Part shown: positions 25,900 through 32,875 of the stretch, piece by piece
Layout: the number at the start of each line of letters is the position of its first letter
Numbering within the stretch: the first letter of the stretch is position 1
Source of the DNA: Chitinophagaceae bacterium
GTDB lineage: Bacteria > Bacteroidota > Bacteroidia > Chitinophagales > Chitinophagaceae
Direction: 5' to 3'
NCBI GenBank assembly: GCA_014379345.1
Contig: JACMLY010000032.1
Location: 1-64,000, forward strand
Length of the DNA: 64,000 bases
Notes under the pieces: model-generated
What the model saw: the letters and a program-made list of their open reading frames with translations, nothing else
Told to the model about the DNA's origin: nothing
Databases searched by the model: none
Translations under genes and position numbers: made by a program

Positions 25900-25930
25900 C
25901 AAAAATAGGAAGTAAAAAAATATAATCAAA
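25900..25930 (-). promoter_or_regulatory. consensus Bacteroidota promoter for the pheA leader
   Basis: TTTG (25927-25930), a 19-nt spacer and TATTTTTG (25900-25907) match the Bacteroidota sigma consensus TTTG-N19-TAnnTTTG exactly. The box ends 6 nt before the leader ATG, so the transcript would be leaderless or nearly so. Confidence 0.8.
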
Positions 25931-25994
25931 TAAAATTTAATAGGTTTTACGCTATCCAAACCCATAGCAATTGCATCAAATACAGGTTGGAAGG

Positions 25995-26558
25995 CTATTC
26001 CAGGCGTTTTAAAATCTCCCCGTCAATTTTTTTAAAGAGATGAAAGGGCCTGTAGGTTCGCCAGTTGTCCAGATTCATCAACTCTATATAGCGATTAAGC
26101 CGGCTCCTGGTAAAATCGTATTGAGTTTGCTCAGGCATATTCAAACAAACTATCCACCCATTCTCATCGGTTACCTCTTCAAACCATTCCTGGTAATAAT
26201 CCTTATCGCCACTATGAAAATTCAGAACATTCTCACTAATAAGAATAAATTTAGTGATCCCCTCCGCAAAAAATTTATCAACTACTTCGCGTTTGAGGTT
26301 CATGATATCATTTTCAATAGCATCATTCCATTCACCAATGAGTTCGATGATCGCGTAATGCTCGTCGTAGTCGGCAATCAACACCTTCAGGTACAATGTC
26401 CGCGAATCAAATTCATCCCATTGGGGATGGATATAATAATTATAAATAGTTTGCGAAAATTCGAATTCAGAATAAACCCTTCCGTAAAAAGGTGAACGCT
26501 CATCTTCCTCACTCACATAAATATGTCTCCAGTTATAAAATGGTTCTATGTCATGCAT
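25995..26558 (-). CDS. conserved-looking protein of unknown function
   Basis: A 187-residue soluble protein, rich in Tyr, Trp, Phe and acidic residues, with no signal peptide or membrane helix. Recognisable segments are FYNWRHIYVSEEDERSPFYG near the N-terminus, LYLKVLIADYDEHYAIIELIGEWNDAI in the middle, and NGWIVCLNMPEQTQYDFTRS toward the end. Codon use and frame integrity look like a real gene. I do not recognise a family. It lies 65 bp upstream of the pheA promoter on the same strand. Confidence 0.7.
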   Translation of the reverse strand: MHDIEPFYNWRHIYVSEEDERSPFYGRVYSEFEFSQTIYNYYIHPQWDEFDSRTLYLKVLIADYDEHYAIIELIGEWNDAIENDIMNLKREVVDKFFAEGITKFILISENVLNFHSGDKDYYQEWFEEVTDENGWIVCLNMPEQTQYDFTRSRLNRYIELMNLDNWRTYRPFHLFKKIDGEILKRLE

Positions 26559-26640
26559 ATCGCACCAGCCTCGACCAGAGCATACCGTGTATAACGAATG
26601 TCCGGCATTTAATGATTATTGAATATGGCCTTCAATGATA

Positions 26641-26664
26641 AAGGCTGTAGCAATTTACAGCCTT
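26641..26664 (-). terminator. hairpin in the murQ to 26558 gap
   Basis: The 9-bp perfect stem AAGGCTGTA/TACAGCCTT has a 6-nt loop but only a weak T-run, so it is a possible terminator of murQ. The rest of 26559-26784 shows no gene. Confidence 0.4.
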
Positions 26665-26784
26665 CGGCTCGCGGTTTCCAAATATTTTTTATTATGATTT
26701 CTTTTATTCCTGGCAGCAAAAAAACAATGATCCCGAATGAACAATAGCGGCATCCATTTCAAAACATGTACTGGAAATGATTTA

Positions 26785-27612
26785 TTACCGGGAGTCAGGG
26801 GTTATTGATTCGATCGCTTTTTTTACACTTCCGTGTGCTAACAAAAGATTTTTAGCCTCTTCATAATCCTTTATTCCCGTTTTATCCATAACCATTTTTG
26901 TACCGCGGTCTATTATCTTATTATTAGTAAGCTGCATATTCACCATCGTATTGTCTTCAACGCGACCAATCAGAATCATAACGGAGGTAGAGATCATATT
27001 CAGTACCAATTTCTGTGCGGTTCCACTTTTCATCCTGGTGCTTCCTGTAACGAATTCGGGACCTACAATTACTTCAATGGCATAATCGGCATGCTCCGCC
27101 AATGGACTTCCGGGGTTACATACGATGCAGCCCGTAACAATTTTTCGTTTCCTGCACGCCTGCAAGGCGCCAATTACATACGGAGTTGTACCGCTCGAGG
27201 CGATCCCTATGACCACGTCTTTATCACTTACAAAGTGTTTATCAAGATCAGGCCATCCCTGCTCCTTATCATCTTCGGCCATTTCCACTGCCTTTTGTAT
27301 TGCTTCCTCTCCGCCGGCTATTAAGCCAATGACAACTCCCGGCGGCATTCCATAAGTAGGAGGTATTTCGCTTGCGTCCAAAATGCCTAAGCGGCCACTC
27401 GTACCAGCGCCAATGTAAAACAATCTTCCGCCGGCCAACATTTTATCGGCTATAATCGTAACAAGTTTTTCGATCTGTGGTATTGCTTTTTCCACAGCAT
27501 AAGGAACTGTTTTGTCTTCTTTGTTTAAATTAGTGAGAATGTCTATGACACTCATTGTATCAAGATGCCTGTAATGACTGGGTTGTTCCGTAACCTTAAT
27601 AAAATTTGTCAT
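26785..27612 (-). CDS. murQ: N-acetylmuramic acid 6-phosphate etherase
   Basis: Cleaves the D-lactyl ether of MurNAc-6-phosphate to give GlcNAc-6-phosphate, a peptidoglycan recycling step in the cytoplasm. 275 residues with a SIS domain. Signatures: RLFYIGAGTSGRLGILDASEIPPTYG (about 63-88), VVIGIASSGTTPYVIGAL (about 133), and the MurQ motif EFVTGSTRMKSGTAQKLVLNMIST (about 185-208). Upstream by 41 bp is the amino-sugar kinase, forming a recycling pair. Confidence 0.96.
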   Translation of the reverse strand: MTNFIKVTEQPSHYRHLDTMSVIDILTNLNKEDKTVPYAVEKAIPQIEKLVTIIADKMLAGGRLFYIGAGTSGRLGILDASEIPPTYGMPPGVVIGLIAGGEEAIQKAVEMAEDDKEQGWPDLDKHFVSDKDVVIGIASSGTTPYVIGALQACRKRKIVTGCIVCNPGSPLAEHADYAIEVIVGPEFVTGSTRMKSGTAQKLVLNMISTSVMILIGRVEDNTMVNMQLTNNKIIDRGTKMVMDKTGIKDYEEAKNLLLAHGSVKKAIESITPDSR

Positions 27613-27653
27613 ATTTCTAATTTGTACCCGCGCTTTTCAAGGGGCAATCGTAT

Positions 27654-28493
27654 TTAATTTTTATGATATTCTACCAGTCCTTCCAAAGGATTTTTAACAA
27701 TCTTTCCAAGTGTAAACTCATATCCATTACAAAGTTCATGGATCACGTCTTTGAATGCAAATGAAACACCGCCCACAAAATGAATCGGTTGTTTCCAGAT
27801 TTCACCATACTTGCAAAGATGGTTGTAAAAAAAATCATTCAGGCCATCTTCAATAATATTCTCTATCATGTAATGACCCCTATTTTCGGATAAAAATAAA
27901 GTAAACGAGGCCAGATAACGGTTAGGTAAAGGTTTTTTATATACATTCTCTAATATTTCTGTCGAATTGGTTTTATATTTTTCATCGAACTTATAGCGAA
28001 GATCTTCATCGAATGTTTGATATAAATAATACTGGATCACCTTTTTACCAAGATATGCCCCACTTCCCTCATCACCCAGTACATAGCCAAGCCCGGGACT
28101 ATTCCTCACAATTTTTTGTCCATTGAAATAACATGAATTGCTACCTGTACCTAATATACAGGCTATGCCTTTATTATTTCCGCACAATGATCTGGCGGCT
28201 CCCATCAGATCATGCGAAACGTTTACCTCAGCTTCTTTAAAAACTGCTTTGATTGCTTTTTTTACAATTTTTGCATTTTCAGGATTCAGACAACCTGTTC
28301 CATAAAAATGAACAATATCAACCACGGATTTTTTCAGGGCGGGTAATAATTCATTTCGCAAAATCACTTCAATTTGCGTTGAATCTAAAAAGTAAGGACT
28401 GAGACCCTGAGTAATCACTACCTGTTTCTTATTTCCGTTTACCAAGCACCACTCGCATTTTGTAGATCCGCTATCAGCAATTAATATAGCCAT
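27654..28493 (-). CDS. N-acetylglucosamine kinase-like protein (BadF/BadG/BcrA/BcrD ATPase family)
   Basis: Predicted amino-sugar kinase of the ASKHA fold, likely phosphorylating GlcNAc or MurNAc. 279 residues. Phosphate-1 loop LIADSGSTKCEW (about 3-14), phosphate-2 region ACILGTGSNSCYF (about 111-123) and LGYVLGDEGSGAYLGKKVIQYYL (about 135-157). The adenosine-site region GGVSFAFKDV is near the C-terminus. Adjacent murQ makes MurNAc or GlcNAc the most likely substrate, since a MurNAc kinase would feed MurQ directly. Confidence 0.88.
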   Translation of the reverse strand: MAILIADSGSTKCEWCLVNGNKKQVVITQGLSPYFLDSTQIEVILRNELLPALKKSVVDIVHFYGTGCLNPENAKIVKKAIKAVFKEAEVNVSHDLMGAARSLCGNNKGIACILGTGSNSCYFNGQKIVRNSPGLGYVLGDEGSGAYLGKKVIQYYLYQTFDEDLRYKFDEKYKTNSTEILENVYKKPLPNRYLASFTLFLSENRGHYMIENIIEDGLNDFFYNHLCKYGEIWKQPIHFVGGVSFAFKDVIHELCNGYEFTLGKIVKNPLEGLVEYHKN

Positions 28494-28548
28494 GAGAATA
28501 TGAAATGAAGTTTGAAAAAACGTTCTAACTCTCTTTTACATTTGGATT

Positions 28549-28556
28549 CGAAGGTA
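28549..28556 (-). promoter_or_regulatory. -7 element TACCTTCG for the kinase-murQ operon
   Basis: On the minus strand, 55 nt upstream of the kinase ATG. It matches the TAnnTTCG variant seen at other genes in the window. Confidence 0.4.
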
Positions 28557-28593
28557 AAGTTCGCAATTGAGAATTAATTAAGAACTTAGCCGC

Positions 28594-28601
28594 TAATTTT
28601 G
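28594..28601 (+). promoter_or_regulatory. -7 element TAATTTTG for the S41 protease gene
   Basis: An exact TAnnTTTG, 26 nt upstream of the ATG at 28628. It makes this a divergent promoter region with the kinase. Confidence 0.5.
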
Positions 28602-28627
28602 ATGGATCGTAAATTTTATGTTCCCCG

Positions 28628-30220
28628 ATGAAAAAAATACAGGTTTGGCTACCATTGTTGTTTGCAATAGTGATGATCGTTGGTATGCGGATTGGATTCA
28701 AGTTACGGGAGAATGTACCCGTATCGCAAGGTTTCTTTCAATCCGGCAAGCGTTCGTCATTACAGGAAGTAATGGATCTGGTTCGCTCAAGATACGTGGA
28801 TCCCGTAAATACAGACACACTCACAGAAGATGCCGTACAGGCGATGCTTACTCATCTTGACCCGCATTCCGTTTTTATTCCGGCTATTCATCTTTCAGAG
28901 GTCAATGAAGATTTGCAGGGAAATTTCGAAGGAATTGGTGTTGAATTCCACATCATCCGGGACACTGTACATGTAGTAACCATATTACCGGATGGTCCCA
29001 GTGATAAAGCAGGTTTAAAGGTGGGCGATAAATTTTTGAAAGTTGGTGATTCTGTTGTAACCGGAGCCGCAATCAATGCAGAACGCATTAAAAAATTATT
29101 ACGGGGCGAAGGGGGAAGCCAGGTGAAAGTTATTTTATTAAGGGAGGATCAACAACGGCCTTTCAGTATAATGCGTGGAACCATTCCATTGTATTCCATT
29201 GATGCGGCATACATGATAGATGGCGAAACCGGGTTCATTCATCTTAATAAATTTTCGGGAACCAGCTATGAAGAATTCATGCAGGCTATGGAACGGTTGC
29301 AGAAACAGGGAATGAAGAAACTTATTTTCGATCTTCGTGATAATGGCGGAGGAATTTTAGGCGAAGCTGTTGATATTTCAGATGAGTTTTTAGACGACAA
29401 TAAAATGATTGTATATACCAAGGGTGATAAACAGGATAAATATGAATACCGTTGCAAACGTCCCGGCTCATTCGAAAAAGGCCGGCTTGTCATCCTGGTA
29501 GATGAAGGATCTGCCTCGGCCAGTGAGGTTGTAGCAGGCGCTTTGCAGGATTGGGACCGCGCTATCATAATAGGCAGGAGAACATTTGGGAAAGGATTGG
29601 TGCAGGAACAATACCAGCTAAGCAATGGTGCTGCCCTCAGGCTAACTGTTGCCCGCTACTATACCCCCACCGGCAGAAGCATCCAAAAGCCGTACGGTAA
29701 CGGAAGAGACGCTTATTATGATGAAGTGTTAGAACGCTTTCACAGCGGAGAAGTGGTGCATCCCGACACCATAAAAATAGCAAGAGGAGATTCCTTTAAA
29801 ACCAAAGGTGGCAGAATGGTATATGGGGGTGGAGGCATTATGCCTGATATTTTCGTTCCCTACGACACTGCAGGATTTATTACTGATGTAACCGTTGTTT
29901 TCAGAAATAATACTTTCGGAAAGTTTATATACAGTTATTATATTTCAAACCGTCCTTATTTTGATCAATTTAAAAACCCGGCAGATTTTGCAAACCGTTT
30001 CAACCAGAGCGAGGTAGCCTTAAGAAGCCTGGCAGATTATGCAGCAAAAGACTCCATTGAATTAAATATTGCCTCGATGCCATTACGGGATCAACAGGAA
30101 CTGCAGCGCCGGATCAAAACATGGATGGCCCGGCAGATCTGGCGAATGGATGGGTATTACCAGGTGAACAATATTGCCGATAAAACGGTTCAGAGAGCGC
30201 TGGAATCCGTCAAAAAATAA
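28628..30220 (+). CDS. S41 family C-terminal processing peptidase with PDZ domain
   Basis: Periplasmic Ser/Lys protease of the CtpA/Prc type. 530 residues: N-terminal signal anchor (about 6-25), a helical N-domain with MLTHLDPHSVFIP, a PDZ domain (about 85-170: GIGVEFHIIRD...ILPDGPSDKAGLKVGDKFLKVGD), and the catalytic S41 core (about 190-370) with FDLRDNGGGILGEAV, the nucleophile region DEGSASASEVVAGALQDW and the general-base Lys in GRRTFGKGLVQEQY. A C-terminal tail of about 150 residues is of unknown role. Confidence 0.95.
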   Translation: MKKIQVWLPLLFAIVMIVGMRIGFKLRENVPVSQGFFQSGKRSSLQEVMDLVRSRYVDPVNTDTLTEDAVQAMLTHLDPHSVFIPAIHLSEVNEDLQGNFEGIGVEFHIIRDTVHVVTILPDGPSDKAGLKVGDKFLKVGDSVVTGAAINAERIKKLLRGEGGSQVKVILLREDQQRPFSIMRGTIPLYSIDAAYMIDGETGFIHLNKFSGTSYEEFMQAMERLQKQGMKKLIFDLRDNGGGILGEAVDISDEFLDDNKMIVYTKGDKQDKYEYRCKRPGSFEKGRLVILVDEGSASASEVVAGALQDWDRAIIIGRRTFGKGLVQEQYQLSNGAALRLTVARYYTPTGRSIQKPYGNGRDAYYDEVLERFHSGEVVHPDTIKIARGDSFKTKGGRMVYGGGGIMPDIFVPYDTAGFITDVTVVFRNNTFGKFIYSYYISNRPYFDQFKNPADFANRFNQSEVALRSLADYAAKDSIELNIASMPLRDQQELQRRIKTWMARQIWRMDGYYQVNNIADKTVQRALESVKK

Positions 30221-30247
30221 GCAGGGATGACATCCTTTGAAATTAAG

Positions 30248-30286
30248 AAGGGATGACATCCCTTGCTCATAGAGATGTCATCCCTT
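30248..30286. terminator. bidirectional hairpin between convergent genes
   Basis: The 13-bp perfect arms AAGGGATGACATC (30248-30260) and GATGTCATCCCTT (30274-30286) lie between the S41 gene and the convergent DUF6249-like gene. A third partial copy (GGGATGACATCC) precedes it at about 30224. Confidence 0.65.
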
Positions 30287-30299
30287 GCCTTTATGTTAC

Positions 30300-30665
30300 T
30301 TAATGGTTATTCCTATCCAGCAATTCCTTTTTTTCTATTCGATAAGAAGATATAAGTCCCAACCCGCCACCAATAGCCAGCATGGCAAAATAAATGAAGG
30401 CTACGGTGTCGTCATGATCAGGTTTACGAGGTAATACATAGTTATCTAAAAAATAAGCAATTAACAATCCCATGCCTGCACCTAGTAAAAGTAATCCCCA
30501 TTTCAGGTTTTTATAAGGCTCCGGCCTGCTCATCTTCTCTTTGGGATTCATTCCTTTTTCAAGCATCGCCAGGTTTTCACGACTTTTTAAATAGGCAATA
30601 CCAAATATCATTGCAAAGCCACCTCCGAAGATCGTAAGCGGTATTAAAATTTCTGGACCGTTCAT
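30300..30665 (-). CDS. DUF6249-like small membrane protein
   Basis: 121 residues with three predicted transmembrane helices (about 7-25, 54-72, 88-107) and a charged KSRENLAMLEKGMNPKEKM loop. This architecture and the MLEKGM motif are typical of DUF6249 proteins, which in Bacteroidota commonly lie upstream of an ECF sigma factor gene. Here the sigma gene is divergent at 31177. The function is unknown. Confidence 0.65.
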   Translation of the reverse strand: MNGPEILIPLTIFGGGFAMIFGIAYLKSRENLAMLEKGMNPKEKMSRPEPYKNLKWGLLLLGAGMGLLIAYFLDNYVLPRKPDHDDTVAFIYFAMLAIGGGLGLISSYRIEKKELLDRNNH

Positions 30666-30816
30666 AATTAATCTTTTATTGTTTAAAGTTTAGTTTCTTG
30701 TTTTTGTATCAGACTACCGAAGTTCGTCCCGGGTTACATCTTTAAAGAACTTTTTTCAGCGTCGTGTACAAAACCTAAGACTACACCCTGGCAGGGAAGG
30801 TTACACTTTTAATTTG

Positions 30817-30900
30817 AAATGTTCAATAATCAATGTTCAAAATTCAATTTTCAGGGATATCATTAATGATTGTTCAAGTAGGTAGTTGTATATAATGAAT
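30817..30900. repeat. TGTTCAA-type heptamer element
   Basis: Heptamers TGTTCAA, TAATCAA, TGTTCAA, AATTCAA, TTTTCAG, with partial inverse words (CCTGAAAATTG) near 30900. The gap 30666-31176 otherwise holds no recognised gene. A second short block of this class is at 31044-31078 (CATTAAACATTGATTATTGA). Confidence 0.65.
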
Positions 30901-31176
30901 CCTGAAAATTGCATTTAAGTGTCAAGAGTCTGCCTCTTATGCTTTTCATGAGGAGCCTTCGCCAAACACGGCACGGCCACATGTTTAGGTGCAATTACGA
31001 GCTACTTATATGGGGTGATGGCGTGGTGATTGGCTTTCTCCTTGAAAATTGACCATTAAACATTGATTATTGAATATTTTTATGAACATAGGCACATATT
31101 GAATAGCCCGGAATTTTCAATTATCTGTACTTTGTACTGTAACCTATTCCTTACGCTTGTAGTCTTATGCTTTGTA

Positions 31177-31758
31177 ATGAATACCGGACCGACTGATAGT
31201 GAAATCATTAGCAGGGTACTGCGTGGTGAACAACAGGCTTTTGCTGACTTGGTGAACCGATACCAGAATTTCGTGTTCACCATCACCTTACGCTATACCG
31301 ATAACCGCGAAGATGCCGAAGAAATAGCCCAGGATATTTTTGTAAAAGCATATCGTTCCCTGGCCGATTTCCGTGGCTCATCAAAGTTCAGTACCTGGCT
31401 GTATACAATTGTTACGACTAGTTGCATTACTTTTTTAAGGAAGAAAAAGTTGCAGACACAGTCGCTCGACAATGAAAAAATATTTGAACAAGCTGATAAC
31501 CAGAATTCGGATTTTGGTGCAAATCAAATAGAACAGAAATCAAAACTGGCTATTGTGAATGAAGCAATCAAGTTGCTATTGCCTGATGATGCGAAAATAA
31601 TAACCCTGTTTTATAAAGGCGAACAGTCGCTTGATGAAATCGGGCAAATCATGAGCATGGAGCCAAATACGGTGAAAGTAAAATTGCATCGTGCGCGGCA
31701 AAGGCTAAGAGAAAAAATGGAGAAATATTTTAAACGCGAACTTTTGGACGCGAATTGA
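31177..31758 (+). CDS. ECF-type RNA polymerase sigma-70 factor
   Basis: Alternative sigma factor. The open frame extends to 31063, but ATG 31177 (MNTGPTDSEIISRVLRG) fits the family start. About 193 residues. Region 2: DLVNRYQNFVFTITLRYTDNREDAEEIAQDIFVKAYRSL and FSTWLYTIVTTSCITFLRKKK (about 25-95). Region 4: LLPDDAKIITLFYKGEQSLDEIGQIMSMEPNTVKVKLHRARQRLREKM (about 135-185). The gene 33 bp downstream is the likely cognate anti-sigma factor. Confidence 0.95.
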   Translation: MNTGPTDSEIISRVLRGEQQAFADLVNRYQNFVFTITLRYTDNREDAEEIAQDIFVKAYRSLADFRGSSKFSTWLYTIVTTSCITFLRKKKLQTQSLDNEKIFEQADNQNSDFGANQIEQKSKLAIVNEAIKLLLPDDAKIITLFYKGEQSLDEIGQIMSMEPNTVKVKLHRARQRLREKMEKYFKRELLDAN

Positions 31759-31791
31759 GGTGGATTATTGTAAATTTTAATAGTCATTATT

Positions 31792-32310
31792 ATGGATACA
31801 CAACAAAATATTGAGGAGCGTTTGTGGGATTATATTGACGGCAACTGTAATGAAAAGGAAAAATCTTTCATACAGCAATTGATAGAAACCAATCTTGAAT
31901 GGAAGGCGAGGTATAAAGAGTTATTCGAAGTGCACGAGTTAATGCAAAACAATCTTGAACTGGAGGAGCCATCTTTAAGATTCAGGCAAAATGTGATGGA
32001 AGAAATTGCAAAATACCAGATTGCGCCTGCTACCAAATCCTATATTAATAAAAATGTCATCCGCGGCATTGGTGCCTTCTTTGTTCTAATGGTAATTGGC
32101 TTTATTATTTCCGGATTTGCTCAGGTGAATTGGGCGGATACTTCCGGCGCAAGCCTGCCTGTTGATATGAGTAAATTGGAATGGAGCAGAATCTTCAATA
32201 ACACCTACACAAGTATCTTCCTGATGGTAAATATCGTGCTGGGATTGATACTGCTGGATATGTACCTGGGTAAAAAGAAAAAGCAATTGCAGGATAAAGC
32301 AGGATTATAA
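31792..32310 (+). CDS. probable anti-sigma factor, membrane protein
   Basis: 172 residues. A cytoplasmic N-terminal helical domain (about 1-85: ERLWDYIDGNCNEKEKSFIQQLIETNLEWKARYKEL) resembles the anti-sigma/zf-HC2-like fold of Bacteroidota without a HxxxCxxC zinc motif. Two transmembrane helices follow (about 90-110 and 138-157) and a Lys-rich end (GKKKKQLQDKAGL). Its role is inferred from its position directly after an ECF sigma gene and from topology. A terminator follows 40 bp downstream. Confidence 0.7.
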   Translation: MDTQQNIEERLWDYIDGNCNEKEKSFIQQLIETNLEWKARYKELFEVHELMQNNLELEEPSLRFRQNVMEEIAKYQIAPATKSYINKNVIRGIGAFFVLMVIGFIISGFAQVNWADTSGASLPVDMSKLEWSRIFNNTYTSIFLMVNIVLGLILLDMYLGKKKKQLQDKAGL

Positions 32311-32350
32311 TACAAGAAGCTTGATGGTTCAAGATCATCAGGTCCGGTAT

Positions 32351-32379
32351 ACCCTTCCGATTTTTCGGAAGGGTTTTTT
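32351..32379 (+). terminator. terminator of the sigma/anti-sigma operon
   Basis: The 10-bp stem ACCCTTCCGA/TCGGAAGGGT with a TTTT loop is followed by TTTTTT. Confidence 0.9.
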
Positions 32380-32635
32380 ATTGGCCAATGCCATGAGGAT
32401 TACAAGCCTGTAAAAAGTATACTAATACATAATACTCAGGTATTCGTCTCTTCGGCCAAAAACATATCGGCTTCAGAATTGTTCTCCGGAGTTCTTTCGA
32501 TCCACCTAAGAATTATTAGTATAAATAATGCGAATAAGTTAACATCACAGACTGCTGATCAGTCTGGCCGAAATTAATAGAAAAATTCAGTTCTGCTAAT
32601 CTAAAGCGAATAAGAAAGCCAGGATCGCTACCCAG

Positions 32636-32812
32636 CTAAAAGGGAAACAATATACAATGAAACAATAGAATAAACGCAAGAATAGCACGTAGAATTTGTG
32701 CATTATCAAATAGAGAATATATAATCCAAAAACCAGCAGCGGCCCCTAAAATCTGTTATATAGCAATTCCGATCAAAAATTTTCTGTCGTTGTTCCAAAC
32801 GAATTTTTTCAT
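32636..32812 (-). pseudogene. possible remnant of a small membrane protein
   Basis: The 555-bp gap between the terminator and tex has no intact gene. One frame reads MKKFVWNNDRKFLIGIAI, then an in-frame TAA at codon 19, then QILGAAAGFWIIYSLFDNAQ and a hydrophobic stretch to a TAG at codon 59. The coding-like start and two hydrophobic segments suggest a decayed two-span protein. It may be chance. Confidence 0.28.
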
Positions 32813-32875
32813 AATAAAGCCAATTCTTAGAACAGGGGTGACCAGTTCGTCATGAGTGTAGCCGAAAAATGGCAA

